64,000 bases of DNA from Pseudoalteromonas ruthenica. Lineage in GTDB: Bacteria; Pseudomonadota; Gammaproteobacteria; Enterobacterales; Alteromonadaceae. Where the stretch lies: positions 1,240,001-1,304,000 of the forward strand of contig NZ_CP023396.1 of NCBI RefSeq assembly GCF_008808095.1, in the 5' to 3' direction. Positions within the stretch are counted from its first letter, which is position 1, and every line of letters starts with the position of its first letter. The position numbers and the translations under genes are program-made. The notes under the pieces were generated by a model, which was given only the letters and a program-made list of their open reading frames with translations, had not been told where the DNA came from and made no database searches. Positions 30,424-40,687 of the stretch are shown piece after piece.

Positions 30424-31791
30424 TTAACGGCGCCCTTCGCGACGAAGTGCATTAGATGTAAACTCGTTGTCTTGGAACGACTCAGAGAAGTCGTACATTT
30501 TCTCTTGGTTATCTAAGCCAATAGCCAAGTAACGACGTGAGTTTAGGTCGTGATAAACATCCAACGTACTCCAGTGCGTTGGTACTTCGTAATAGTTCAC
30601 ACCGTGGGCCATGGCTACACGATACATTTGGTCGCGGTTATCGTATAAATCGGCGACCGAAATCTGCCAGCTGTCCTCATCGATGTAAAACACGCGTTTC
30701 TTGTAAATGTGGCGAGTGCCTTCTTTAAGCGTCGCTTCAACCACCCAGACGCGGTGTTTTTCGTAACGCACATGTTCTGGATTAACGTGACCAGGCTTAA
30801 GAATGTCATCGTACTCTAGCTCATCGCTATGCAATTTATAGCTGTTATACGGAATGTACATTTCTTTTTTACCTTTGAGTTCCCAGTTATAACGGTTCGG
30901 TGAGCCGTTGAACATGTCGAAGTCATCGGTAGTACGCAAGTTATCAGACGCTGTTCCCGGTGCATCGTATGCAACATTAGGGGCACGGCGAACACGGCGT
31001 TGACCGGTGTTATACGTCCATGCTTGGCGTGGCGTGAGGATTTGGTCCATGGTTTCGTGCACTAACAACGCGGTGCCTGCAAGGCGCGCTGGCTCGGTGA
31101 CACGCTGTTTAAATTTAAACAGAATATTCGACTCTTGCAGCTGCTCCGGTGTGGCCTCTGGATCCGAGTACTTCACTAACAACTGCTCATCAAAACCAAT
31201 CAGGTTGTACGAACCCGAGGCTGTTGGCATGGCTTGACCACCATAACGAGCAATCGATAAACCACGGTAGCGCAACAAGTGGTTCCACACCGCCTCTAAG
31301 CCGTTTTCCGGAATTGGAAATGGCACACCGATAGCGGTATTTTTGATGCCGTTACCGCCTTCAATCAACTCCGCTTCAGTGGCGTACTTCTTCGTTGCAT
31401 CGTAATAAAACTGCGGGAAAGATGCACTACGGCGAGTCGGATAGATATGCATTTTGAAGGTGTCAGGGTACGCCTCAAATAAGGCTATCTGACCCGGGCT
31501 CAAGAATTCCTTGTGCTGTTCCAAGTTTGACTTATCAATGGTGACAAGGACCTGGTCATCTGCATAAGGGTCAGGGTGATGCATCCCTTGCTCATAATTC
31601 TCTGGTGCTTTAGTAATACCACCATCCCAAGCAGGGATAGAGCCATCTTCATTACCTGCTTTAAGTGCACCAATAGGTGTCAAATCCGCGCCCAGGCGTT
31701 CAGCCTGCTCGGGTGTTATTTTTGCCTGTACTGCAGAAGTGGCAAAGATGCCACAAAAGGCTGCTGCAATGAGGGTAGGTTTAGTTAACAT
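30424..31791 (-). CDS. DUF1329 family exported protein
   Basis: A 455-residue protein of the DUF1329 family with a Sec signal peptide (cleavage near AVQAK). The mature start ITPEQAERLGADLTPIGALKAGN and the downstream GSIPAWDGG are strongly conserved family features. Members are thought to have a LolB/LppX-like lipid-binding fold and nearly always sit next to a DUF1302 gene. It follows the DUF1302 gene by 12 bp. A periplasmic carrier for hydrophobic material is a reasonable inference, not shown here. Confidence 0.87.
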   Translation of the reverse strand: MLTKPTLIAAAFCGIFATSAVQAKITPEQAERLGADLTPIGALKAGNEDGSIPAWDGGITKAPENYEQGMHHPDPYADDQVLVTIDKSNLEQHKEFLSPGQIALFEAYPDTFKMHIYPTRRSASFPQFYYDATKKYATEAELIEGGNGIKNTAIGVPFPIPENGLEAVWNHLLRYRGLSIARYGGQAMPTASGSYNLIGFDEQLLVKYSDPEATPEQLQESNILFKFKQRVTEPARLAGTALLVHETMDQILTPRQAWTYNTGQRRVRRAPNVAYDAPGTASDNLRTTDDFDMFNGSPNRYNWELKGKKEMYIPYNSYKLHSDELEYDDILKPGHVNPEHVRYEKHRVWVVEATLKEGTRHIYKKRVFYIDEDSWQISVADLYDNRDQMYRVAMAHGVNYYEVPTHWSTLDVYHDLNSRRYLAIGLDNQEKMYDFSESFQDNEFTSNALRREGRR

Positions 31792-31803
31792 GCGTGTACC
31801 CTT

Positions 31804-33891
31804 TTAAATTGAATATTTAATATTAAACGACACAAAGTCTCGGTCTGAGAAGTTATTCGTCGCACCACCGCCCCAGAAAGAGCTATAGCCTACGTCGAAA
31901 GACCAAGTATTTTGATAATTAAAGTTCAGGTTAATCCCCAACGATTTTCTATCTTCAATAAACAAGTACATTGGGTCAGGTGTAATGCCATTGACGTCGT
32001 GGGAGAATACGAACTTAGGTGAAAAGTTTACGCCTGAGAAGAGATTGAAGTAATCCCCCTTGGCAATAAGACGATATCCCCACGCCGAAGCCGTTGGGAA
32101 TGGATTTGTTTCAGGGCCATTGGAAAGCGCCATTTGCAACGCGGTATAGTCAGCCGCAGGTCCTTGAATGACGCCACTGCGTCCAGTCCCCGCCACATTC
32201 AAACGCAGCTCATCGTACTCTGGCATGTTATTAACACGCACCCCGCCGACTTCACCAACAACGGCCCAGCTGTCAGCACCGAGATGAGGGCCAAACAGGT
32301 GTGTGGCGGTAAATTGTAGCTGTGCCGTGTTGCGCAAGATATAACCTTGTGCCGTTTCACCTGGGCCTACAACCGACGTCGCATCGCCTGGGCTCAACTG
32401 TGAAATACCCGCAAATTCTGGACGTAACCCGGCAACAGCTAGTTGCTCTGGCATACCGGCATAAAGAAGCTCTACGTCATCCACTTGCAGTGGTTCATCC
32501 TGACGAAACGCAAATTCGCCTGAGAATGCGGTCTCGCCTAACGCCGTGTTAAAGCTCAAGCCATACAGTTTAATGTCTTCTGGATAAGCTAATACCGCTT
32601 TGGTAAACGCTTGCAGATCGGTGACGTTGTCTTCTGTGATTTCCGTCGTCGCCAACATCGCTAAATCATCGCCAATGGCAGTAAAGTCCGATACTTGTCC
32701 AGAGATAACTGGGCGGCGGCTATGATAATTGATGTAGTAAAGCGCTAGTTCAGTATCATTAAAGTCAGGCATAAACATACCTAGGCGCAAACCATACTGG
32801 CCGCCATCATCGGGCTCAGTCTTACCTTTGTGACCTTTGCCTTTAAGTGCCACCTTAGTGGGGTATGCCAAGTACATATTAGCCAGTAACTGTTGCCCCG
32901 CTGCTGAATTAGGGTCAATACCCTGCGCCGCTGCGGCCATCTGCCAATCACTGCCAAGGTTGTTGAGGCTCTCGGTTAAAAAGGCAAGGTCAATATCTGG
33001 GTTGGAGGTGAAACCTAACTGTACGTTTTGGTTAAAACCGTTTTCCGAGGCAAAATCGTTGGTCGAGAAATAACTTCCCGATGCTGGTAGACGAGTTTCA
33101 TGCCACTCGTACTGATAGAAACCTTCAAGATAGATGTTATCGGTAATACCTAGTGAGGCCCATAACATGCCGACGGGAATAAAGGCTTCTTTTACTTCAG
33201 CACCCGGTGCCTTCAGACGGTCGATATCTACAGGGTTAACATTGATACCATGTGATATCAGGGTACTTTCACCCCAGTTTACAACTTGTTGACCTAAACG
33301 CACAGAGAGCGGGTTGCGACCTTCATTGAAATCGAAATCAGCCCAAATGAAGGCATCAAGCAAACGAAAATCAGCACAGACTTGCTCTTTGGTTTCGTCA
33401 TAGTCACAGGGATCAACCTGCTCCCCTGAGGTAGGATTGGTGTAAGCAAAGTCACCATCCATCAAAGCGAAATCATAAAAATACATGAAGCGCGAGAAGA
33501 AACCGTACATGTCGCCATTGATGGCTAACTCATGTGTGCCTTTTAGCTGCTGTGAAAAGGTATCGCCACTATCAAAGTTTAAGTTACCCGCATCACCATT
33601 ATTAGAGTAAGCGCCAGGTTGGGCCCACACGTCTGCAGATGAATAGATTGGATTCAAAGCGGCGTTATAACCGGTCCAGTCAAAGCGTGGATGGTTACTT
33701 TTACCTATGTTGTCGTCGAAGTTTCTATCTTCCGTACGAATGCTTTGTCCGTATGAAAATGTCGAGTCGAAGTTAACGTCGAAGTCCCCGACTGTAAAAC
33801 TGGCACTGTGTGCGGCGCTACTCATGCCGAGCATCGCTCCCCCTACACAGAGCGCTAAACGATGCTTAGCAAATAGTGGCTGTCTTATCAT
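31804..33891 (-). CDS. DUF1302 family outer-membrane protein
   Basis: A 695-residue protein of the DUF1302 family, predicted beta-barrel outer-membrane protein. The signal peptide ends near AHSASF, the mature part begins FTVGDFDVNFDSTFSYG, and alternating amphipathic strands continue to the C-terminal FNIKYSI. RLGQQVVNWGESTLISHGIN is a typical conserved segment. It is the first gene of a four-gene operon with DUF1329, YCF48-like and RND proteins. Substrate unknown. Confidence 0.87.
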   Translation of the reverse strand: MIRQPLFAKHRLALCVGGAMLGMSSAAHSASFTVGDFDVNFDSTFSYGQSIRTEDRNFDDNIGKSNHPRFDWTGYNAALNPIYSSADVWAQPGAYSNNGDAGNLNFDSGDTFSQQLKGTHELAINGDMYGFFSRFMYFYDFALMDGDFAYTNPTSGEQVDPCDYDETKEQVCADFRLLDAFIWADFDFNEGRNPLSVRLGQQVVNWGESTLISHGINVNPVDIDRLKAPGAEVKEAFIPVGMLWASLGITDNIYLEGFYQYEWHETRLPASGSYFSTNDFASENGFNQNVQLGFTSNPDIDLAFLTESLNNLGSDWQMAAAAQGIDPNSAAGQQLLANMYLAYPTKVALKGKGHKGKTEPDDGGQYGLRLGMFMPDFNDTELALYYINYHSRRPVISGQVSDFTAIGDDLAMLATTEITEDNVTDLQAFTKAVLAYPEDIKLYGLSFNTALGETAFSGEFAFRQDEPLQVDDVELLYAGMPEQLAVAGLRPEFAGISQLSPGDATSVVGPGETAQGYILRNTAQLQFTATHLFGPHLGADSWAVVGEVGGVRVNNMPEYDELRLNVAGTGRSGVIQGPAADYTALQMALSNGPETNPFPTASAWGYRLIAKGDYFNLFSGVNFSPKFVFSHDVNGITPDPMYLFIEDRKSLGINLNFNYQNTWSFDVGYSSFWGGGATNNFSDRDFVSFNIKYSI

Positions 33892-34036
33892 TGTTGCTTC
33901 CCCCCTTTGCGCGGGTAATTAAGATCAAGTTATTGTTTTTAGTGTAGTCTTATACATTAGAAAGGATACGCGAAATTTACAAACAATCTAGATTAATGGC
34001 CTGTAATAAGCGTTAATTTTCCTTTATCTGCGCTAA

Positions 34037-34054
34037 TGGTATGACATCCTACCA
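34037..34054. promoter_or_regulatory. Possible GntR/FadR-type operator upstream of the DUF1302 operon
   Basis: TGGTA-N8-TACCA is an inverted repeat whose left part (AATGGTATGAC) resembles half-sites of FadR-subfamily regulators. It lies about 150 bp before the DUF1302 start in a 243-bp gap shared with the end of DUF2835. No regulator gene is adjacent, so this is a weak call. Confidence 0.3.
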
Positions 34055-34134
34055 CTATTTTTATACATGACAATAACGTTAACGACAAATGCAATTTACA
34101 ACTGTTTAAAAATAGCGCACATAAGCAGGTTGAA

Positions 34135-34365
34135 TTAGTGAACGCGCTCTAAGCGAATAAGCTTATTATTCGCATCCAATAACAAGCGAAAACGCCCACG
34201 GATGCCGATTTGTGACATATAGGGAAGCAGTTTGTTAGCCGGGAAACGAATTTTTCGCCCGGCGTCGTCAATGACTTGCACAGCAGAAATCCGGCCTTTG
34301 TAATAGGCCAGACACTGGCTGTAACTCATAGATAGCGTGAAATAAAATTCTTTAATCTCATTCAC
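34135..34365 (-). CDS. DUF2835 family protein
   Basis: A 76-residue cytosolic protein of unknown function. The conserved YYKGRISAVQVIDDAGRKI, FPANKLLPYMSQIGIRGRF and ending KLIRLERV are family features. Its start overlaps the end of pepN by 8 bp, so it is translated from the pepN message. The pepN-DUF2835 pairing is common in Alteromonadales. Confidence 0.85.
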   Translation of the reverse strand: MNEIKEFYFTLSMSYSQCLAYYKGRISAVQVIDDAGRKIRFPANKLLPYMSQIGIRGRFRLLLDANNKLIRLERVH

Positions 34366-36967
34366 TGAGGGCTTTATCTACCTTTTCAAATAAATCTTTG
34401 CTGAGTTTTGGTAATACCTTTAAACGCTCTAGTTGCTCTTTCATCAACTGCTGACGCGTACTATCAAAACGTCGCCATGCCAACAACGGCGTGATCAGGC
34501 GCGAAGCGTTCTGTGGATTGATATCATTGAGCTTCACCAAGGCATCACCCAATAGCGCATAGCCCTGCCCGTCTTTGGCATGAAATTGCGTTGGGTTACT
34601 CATCGCAAAGGCACCAATAAGAGCACGCACTCGATTGGGGTTACGCCAACTAAAGTGAGGGTGTTGGTATAAACGAGTCAGATTGGCGAAGCTGTCCGAA
34701 CCTTTGCGCAGGGCCTGAAGATTAAACCATTTATCCATCACAAGAGTATCATGCTGCCAACGCGCCGCGAACTCGTCTAACATAGCGCCACTGCGAGGGT
34801 GTTGAGCAAGGATCAACGCTTTTATCGCCGCCAAAGATAAAGTCATTGAGCCCTGATGTGCCTGGGTCTCAATAAATTCAAGCTGCGTATCTACGCGCGC
34901 TAAATACCCCATACAGGTCGCGAGTAACGCTCGCTTGGCAACGCTTTGTTGCGATTGCTGCTTATCGTCGCTGAGTTGGCTCACTACTTCGCTCAGCGGC
35001 ACTTGCAAGTGCTCGGCAATTTGTTGCGCAAATGCCTCAGTCACCGCCGTGATGGCATCAACAGGAACTTGCTCAAATTGGGCACTCAGGGTATCAAAGC
35101 TAGGTAGTTGTAATAGCTCTGCGACTAAGGCCAGATCATGTTCTTGACCGGCTAATGCAGCATTAAGTAAGTCACTCAATGTGGCTAACACTGCTTCATC
35201 AAGCTGGGCTTTTTCGCCCCGTCCAAGCTCGTCTAGAATACACCCGCTTAATGCACTTTGCTGCGCATCCCAGCGGGAGAAGTCGCTGCTAGCATGGCGC
35301 ACTATATGCAATTGATCGTTAAGGCTCTGCTCAAACTGAACTTTAACCGGCGCGGAGAAATCCTCAAACAGCACCGCTACGGGTCGCTCGGTGATGTTAT
35401 CAAACACGAACTGCTGTTCACTTTGGTGTAACTGCAATACGTTATCAGCGACGCCATGCGCATTTAAGCTCAATGCCTTACCTTGGCTATCAAGCAGTTC
35501 AATCGCCACAGGGATGAGCAAATTCTCTTTGCTTGGTTGATCTGCTGTCGGGCTATGATGCTGACTCAGGGTGAGTACATATTGCTGCTGTTGCGCGTCG
35601 AACTGTTCCTGAACATGCACTTGTGGGGTACCCGATTGGCTGTACCAGCATTTAAACTGAGAGGCATCAAAGCCATTCGCATCACTCATAGCGCTAATGA
35701 AATCATCACAAGTCACCGCTTGGCCGTCATGACGCTCAATGTAGCACTGCATGCCTTTTTGGAAGCCTTGCTCACCCAGCAATGTATGCAGCATACGGAT
35801 CACTTCGGCGCCCTTATCATACACCGTCACGGTATAAAAATTATTCATTTCTAATACCTTCTCAGGGCGAATAGGATGAGCCATTGGCCCCGCATCTTCA
35901 GCGAACTGATGTGTGCGCATCACCTTAACCGCATCAATTCGGTTGAGGGCCCGTGAGCCTAGATCACTGCTGAACTCCTGATCTCGAAACACCGTCAACC
36001 CCTCTTTCAAAGAGAGCTGAAACCAATCCCGACAAGTCACACGGTTACCCGTCCAATTATGGAAATATTCGTGACCGACAATAGATTCAATCAAATGGAA
36101 ATCGCGATCCGTTGAGGTTTCTTCATTGGCGAGCACACATTTCGAGTTAAAGACATTTAACCCTTTGTTTTCCATCGCTCCCATATTGAAAAAGTCGACC
36201 GCCACTATCATGTACACATCAAGGTCGTATTCAAGATTAAAGCGCTGTTCATCCCATTGCATTGCCCGCTTGAGGGACGCCATCGCATGCGGGGCTTTAC
36301 TTAAATTCCCCTTATCTACATAGAGCTCTAATGCCACTTCACGACCAGAGACGGTTGTGTAGCTATCACGTAATACGTCAAAGTCCCCGGCTACCAAGGC
36401 AAATAAGTAGCTTGGCTTTTTAAAGGGGTCGTGCCAAGTTGCAAAGTGGCGGCCATCGGCTAAGTCACCGCTGGCAATCTTGTTGCCATTTGACAGTAGA
36501 TAGGGGAACTGGGCTTTATCCGCTTTGATGGTGACCTCATACTCGGCCATAACATCGGGTCTATCAAGGAAATACGTGATTTTACGAAACCCCTCAGCTT
36601 CACACTGAGTGCAATAAGCACCGTCTGATAAATACAGACCTTCTAATGAACTATTGGTTTGTGGCGAACAGGCCGTTGTTATCTCTAGTACAAAGTGTTG
36701 TGGCACATCGCGCAGCAGTAATTGCTCATCGTTAATGTCGTAATTGGTGAATATATGACCATCAACTTTCACCTCTTTAAGAGTTAAATCTATACCATCT
36801 AACACTAAGTCGTTTGCCGGGTTTGCCTCATTGCGACGCACCTCGGAGCGGGCATACACTGTGGTTTGCGTCGGCTGTAAATCAACGTCCAAGGTGAGGG
36901 TATCAATAAAAAAGTGAGGGGGTTGGTAGTCTTTTAAATACTTCGCATTGCCATGCTGGGAGGTCAT
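34358..36967 (-). CDS. pepN: Aminopeptidase N
   Basis: Cytosolic zinc M1 aminopeptidase. 869 residues, close to the 870 of E. coli PepN. The exopeptidase motif GAMEN lies in FNMGAMENKGLNVFN. Zinc ligands are in GHEYFHNWTGNRVTCRDWFQLSLKE (HExxH plus distal Glu; given here only as landmarks around residue 290). The C-terminal alpha-helical arch is present. The ATG at 36967, giving MTSQHGNAKYLKDY, matches the family start; the frame is open 11 codons further upstream. Confidence 0.95.
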   Translation of the reverse strand: MTSQHGNAKYLKDYQPPHFFIDTLTLDVDLQPTQTTVYARSEVRRNEANPANDLVLDGIDLTLKEVKVDGHIFTNYDINDEQLLLRDVPQHFVLEITTACSPQTNSSLEGLYLSDGAYCTQCEAEGFRKITYFLDRPDVMAEYEVTIKADKAQFPYLLSNGNKIASGDLADGRHFATWHDPFKKPSYLFALVAGDFDVLRDSYTTVSGREVALELYVDKGNLSKAPHAMASLKRAMQWDEQRFNLEYDLDVYMIVAVDFFNMGAMENKGLNVFNSKCVLANEETSTDRDFHLIESIVGHEYFHNWTGNRVTCRDWFQLSLKEGLTVFRDQEFSSDLGSRALNRIDAVKVMRTHQFAEDAGPMAHPIRPEKVLEMNNFYTVTVYDKGAEVIRMLHTLLGEQGFQKGMQCYIERHDGQAVTCDDFISAMSDANGFDASQFKCWYSQSGTPQVHVQEQFDAQQQQYVLTLSQHHSPTADQPSKENLLIPVAIELLDSQGKALSLNAHGVADNVLQLHQSEQQFVFDNITERPVAVLFEDFSAPVKVQFEQSLNDQLHIVRHASSDFSRWDAQQSALSGCILDELGRGEKAQLDEAVLATLSDLLNAALAGQEHDLALVAELLQLPSFDTLSAQFEQVPVDAITAVTEAFAQQIAEHLQVPLSEVVSQLSDDKQQSQQSVAKRALLATCMGYLARVDTQLEFIETQAHQGSMTLSLAAIKALILAQHPRSGAMLDEFAARWQHDTLVMDKWFNLQALRKGSDSFANLTRLYQHPHFSWRNPNRVRALIGAFAMSNPTQFHAKDGQGYALLGDALVKLNDINPQNASRLITPLLAWRRFDSTRQQLMKEQLERLKVLPKLSKDLFEKVDKALSE

Positions 36968-37022
36968 ATAGGACAGTCCTCTGTTGCTCAGAGTGGGCAT
37001 CAGGTGATGCCCACATTATAGG

Positions 37023-38498
37023 TTATTCGCTACGTTGCGCTTGTGTTTCAGGCTGTAAGTGTTTTGGCTCTAGCTTTAAAATCTTAATACCGAAATAAGC
37101 ATAGATCACTGCTAACACTGGATTAATCAAATTAAAGAAGGCGTATAGAGCGTAATCAAATGGGTTAATTAGCAGTACACTTTGCATGTAGGCACCACAG
37201 GTATTCCAAGGGATAAGTGGGCTGGTTATAGTGCCGCCATCTTCTAACGTACGAGACAAATTCACTGGGCGTAAACCCCGTTTTTTGTATTCTTCTTTAA
37301 ACATTCGACCCGGCACGACAATAGCAATGTACTGATCAGCAGCAACTAAATTGGTACCGATACATGTGGCGATAGTGGATGCGATAAGCGAACCTGTGGA
37401 TTTAGCTATTTTTAAGATGCTGCGCACAAACACATCTAGCAGGCCGGTCTTTTCCATGATAGCGCCGAACATCAACGCCATCATAATGAGCCAAGTGGTG
37501 GTCAACATCCCCGACATGCCGCCGCCGGAGAGCAAGCTATCCATTTTTGCATTGCCAGTTTGAATAGCAAAACCATCAAAAAAGGTTGCCCAAACTAGCT
37601 TAAAATAGCCAACTAATTGGCCTTGGGAGACATCCACTTGGCTGGCTAATAATTCGCCTTGGAACAGCAGCGCCCACACTGCGCCTAATACTGCCCCAAT
37701 AGAAATTGCCGGGAATGCCGGCATTTTGCGAATAGCCAGTGCCAACAACACCACTAAAGGCACCAAGTTGACGATGCTGATGTTAAAGTTGTCCTGCAAC
37801 AGCCCGACCATGTTATCTATGCCTGCGGTATCACTGCTCACATCGGCATTAAAGCCCATTAAGATGAAAATGATCACGGCTATCACAAAACTCGGGACCG
37901 TGGTCCAGAGCATGTGGTGGATATGAGTAAATAAGTCGGCCCCTGCCACTGCTGGCGCTAAGTTAGTGGTTTCCGACAGTGGGCTGAGCTTGTCGCCGAA
38001 GTAAGCACCGGATATAACCGCACCGGCGGTGACCACAGGATCTAAGTCTAACCCATTGGCTACCCCGAGTAAGGCCACACCTATGGTGGCTGCGGTAGTC
38101 CAAGAACTGCCGATACTCATCGCTACAATTCCGCATATAACGCAGCTTGCGGCATAAAACCAATGCGGGTTAATAATTTGTAGGCCGTAATAAATGAGCG
38201 TCGGCACGGTACCCGATAGCAGCCAAGTGCCAATCAAGGCACCGACCATCAACAGTATTAATATAGCGCCCAAGGAGATAGTGATGCCTTTGATCATCGC
38301 CTCTTCAAGGGTTTTCCAGGTATAGCCGTTTTTTAAACCAATCAATGCTGCGGTGAACGTCGCAAACAGTAAGGCTATTTGGTTGGGGCCTGACGACGAG
38401 CTGTCACCATAGAGATACACCGCTGCGCCGAGCAAACAAATAAGCACGACGATGGGGATCAATGCATCAAGAAACTTGGCTTCTTTGGTGGTTGTCAC
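37023..38498 (-). CDS. nhaC: Na+/H+ antiporter NhaC family
   Basis: Inner-membrane sodium/proton antiporter of 491 residues with about 11-12 hydrophobic segments. Characteristic stretches include AMIKGITISLGAILILLMVGALIGTW, split by others, plus GSSWTTAATIGVALLG, GAYFGDKLSPLSETTNLA and GTNLVAADQYIAIVVPGRMF. It may use other cations or malate/lactate-like substrates, as some NhaC relatives do, but simple Na+/H+ exchange fits a marine bacterium. It stands alone between pepN and prc. Confidence 0.88.
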   Translation of the reverse strand: MTTTKEAKFLDALIPIVVLICLLGAAVYLYGDSSSSGPNQIALLFATFTAALIGLKNGYTWKTLEEAMIKGITISLGAILILLMVGALIGTWLLSGTVPTLIYYGLQIINPHWFYAASCVICGIVAMSIGSSWTTAATIGVALLGVANGLDLDPVVTAGAVISGAYFGDKLSPLSETTNLAPAVAGADLFTHIHHMLWTTVPSFVIAVIIFILMGFNADVSSDTAGIDNMVGLLQDNFNISIVNLVPLVVLLALAIRKMPAFPAISIGAVLGAVWALLFQGELLASQVDVSQGQLVGYFKLVWATFFDGFAIQTGNAKMDSLLSGGGMSGMLTTTWLIMMALMFGAIMEKTGLLDVFVRSILKIAKSTGSLIASTIATCIGTNLVAADQYIAIVVPGRMFKEEYKKRGLRPVNLSRTLEDGGTITSPLIPWNTCGAYMQSVLLINPFDYALYAFFNLINPVLAVIYAYFGIKILKLEPKHLQPETQAQRSE

Positions 38499-38601
38499 AA
38501 TGATTCTCCTGCCCTCGCCTTAAGCACGACACACGAGGGTTATTGTTATTATCAGCGCAAAGAGTACCAGAGGAAAACATTTTTAACACCGTCTAAACGA
38601 C

Positions 38602-38628
38602 AAAAAGGGCGCTCAAAGCGCCCTTTTT
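38602..38628 (-). terminator. Rho-independent terminator of prc
   Basis: An 11-bp stem (AAAAAGGGCGC/GCGCCCTTTTT) with a five-base loop and flanking A/T tract lies 13 bp after the prc stop. Being symmetrical, it works on either strand. Confidence 0.92.
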
Positions 38629-38640
38629 CGTGGTTTTTGG

Positions 38641-40671
38641 TTACTTATTGTTCTTCGCCAAGCGCCCTTGTTTAATATAATCTTGGGTGATCAACGCCGC
38701 CTCTTCCAAGAATGGGTCGAATTCATCTAATACCTCAGGGGCATCATCAACGTCTTCCACTTTTTCCAATCCTAGACGCGCAAGCCGCTCGTTGGTGCGC
38801 TTCAAGGCAAGTTCTTTGCGCTCATCACGTTGGTCAAGGCGTTCTTTCTCATTCAAAGAGATGAACTTACGATCTTTCTCTTCTTTGTACTTTTTGATGT
38901 CTTGCATCACGTAATTGAATTCAGGCTCGCTGGCAACACGCTTATCGTGCTCCTTCGCCAAATAATTGATGGTGCCATCAAGGGTATCGACCATCGCGTA
39001 ATTAGCACGGACAATGCTATCCCATGGCAACGCGTTGTCTTCTTGGCTCTCTCCCCACTCTGCGGGGTCTATCGGAGAAGGCAACTCAATATCAGGGACC
39101 ACGCCTTTGTGCTGGGTACTGCCACCATCAATGCGGTAGAACTTAGCGATGGTGTACTGCACGCTACCTAGTGGGTTGTCGTACAAGTCGTAGTTGCGTC
39201 CCAAGCCTCGGTGTTGCTGCACCGTGCCCTTGCCAAAGGTTTGCTCACCAATGATCACCGCACGACCGTAATCTTGCATAGCGGCCGCGAAAATTTCCGA
39301 TGCCGATGCACTGTAACGGTCCACTAGCACAGTCAATGGACCATCATAATAGGTCACGCCATCTCGGTCTTTTTGCTGCTCAATTCGCCCGTTAAGAGTA
39401 TGAATTTGCACCACCGGCCCTTGATCGATAAACAAGCCTGTTAGCTTGGTGGCTTCATACAAGGAGCCGCCACCATTTTGGCGTAAATCAATAACCACGC
39501 CATCTACTTTTTGCTCTTTTAACTTGACCAGCTCGCCTTTAACATCCTCAGAGAGGTTGTTATAGAAGCCTGGGATTTCAATCACGCCAATTTTGCTGGT
39601 CAGCTCAGAATAGCTGGCTTCGAACACACTCGATTTCGCTGCACGATCTTCAAGACGCACTTTATCACGTGTGATCTCTACTACTTTGGGCATGCCGTGG
39701 TCGTCTTTCCCCTCTAGGTACTGCAACCGCACCACAGTGCCTTTAGGGCCTTTAATGAGATCAACGACATCATCTAAACGCCAACCGATCACATCAACAA
39801 AATCGTCTTCCCCTTGAGCAACACCGACAATGCGGTCTTCGGGGCTGATTTCACCGGTTTTATCCGCTGGGCCGCCGGGCACTAGAGAGCGAATAACGGT
39901 GTAGTCTTCATCGTAACTGAGGACCGCGCCAATGCCTTCGAGTTCAAGATCCATGTCCATCTTGAACTGCTCAGCACGTCGTGGTGATAAATAGGAAGTA
40001 TGAGCTTCAATAGAACGCGCGAACGCGTTCATAATAATTTGGAAAGCGTCTTCGCTTTTTGTTTGCACTAAGCGTTTTAACGTGTAGGTATAGCGTTTTT
40101 CCAATACCTCTTTGATGCCTTCCCAGTCTTTGCCGGTCAGCTTCAAACGCAGCGCATCGTATTTGACCTTTTGTCGCCATAACTCATTGAGTTCTTCCTG
40201 CGTTTTCGCATAGGGCGCCTGTTCACGGTCAAAGTAATATTTGTCGTCCTTAGTGAAGTCAAATTCATTCTCAAGTAAAGACAATGAATAGTCATAGCGC
40301 TCGAAACGACGCTTCATACTAAGGTTAAATAAATCATAGGCAAAATCGAGTTTGCCGGATTTCAACGCATTATCAAACTTATCACGATATTGCTCGTACT
40401 TAGCAATGTCCTGCTCTAGGAAGATAGTGCGATTGAAATCCAACGATTCAATGTAACGGTCGTACATTTGCTCCGACAGTTCATCATTGAATCGTATTGG
40501 CTTGTAGTGTGCACGTGTGAAGAGATTCGTCACTCGTTTACTTGCTGTACTGTGTTGCGACTCCTGCTGTAGGGTCGGCAAATCAGCCATGGTGACCTTA
40601 TCCAGTGAGGCTAAGGCCGGTGCTGCTACAAGGGCAGCGACCAGTGGGATGAGTGAAAACGACTTACTCAT
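38641..40671 (-). CDS. prc: Carboxy-terminal (tail-specific) processing protease
   Basis: Periplasmic S41 serine protease that recognises non-polar C-termini and trims proteins such as penicillin-binding protein 3 and envelope lipoprotein partners. 676 residues. Signal peptide ending ALAS; a PDZ domain in the middle (GIGAVLSYDEDYTVIRSLVPGGPADKTGE spans it, quoted only in part as GGPADKTGE); catalytic serine in RYSASASEIFAAAM and lysine in GEQTFGKGTVQ. The ATG at 40671 has AAGGAG six bases upstream. It lies 16 bp after proQ, as in E. coli. Confidence 0.95.
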   Translation of the reverse strand: MSKSFSLIPLVAALVAAPALASLDKVTMADLPTLQQESQHSTASKRVTNLFTRAHYKPIRFNDELSEQMYDRYIESLDFNRTIFLEQDIAKYEQYRDKFDNALKSGKLDFAYDLFNLSMKRRFERYDYSLSLLENEFDFTKDDKYYFDREQAPYAKTQEELNELWRQKVKYDALRLKLTGKDWEGIKEVLEKRYTYTLKRLVQTKSEDAFQIIMNAFARSIEAHTSYLSPRRAEQFKMDMDLELEGIGAVLSYDEDYTVIRSLVPGGPADKTGEISPEDRIVGVAQGEDDFVDVIGWRLDDVVDLIKGPKGTVVRLQYLEGKDDHGMPKVVEITRDKVRLEDRAAKSSVFEASYSELTSKIGVIEIPGFYNNLSEDVKGELVKLKEQKVDGVVIDLRQNGGGSLYEATKLTGLFIDQGPVVQIHTLNGRIEQQKDRDGVTYYDGPLTVLVDRYSASASEIFAAAMQDYGRAVIIGEQTFGKGTVQQHRGLGRNYDLYDNPLGSVQYTIAKFYRIDGGSTQHKGVVPDIELPSPIDPAEWGESQEDNALPWDSIVRANYAMVDTLDGTINYLAKEHDKRVASEPEFNYVMQDIKKYKEEKDRKFISLNEKERLDQRDERKELALKRTNERLARLGLEKVEDVDDAPEVLDEFDPFLEEAALITQDYIKQGRLAKNNK

Positions 40672-40687
40672 GCACAACTCCTTCTTT

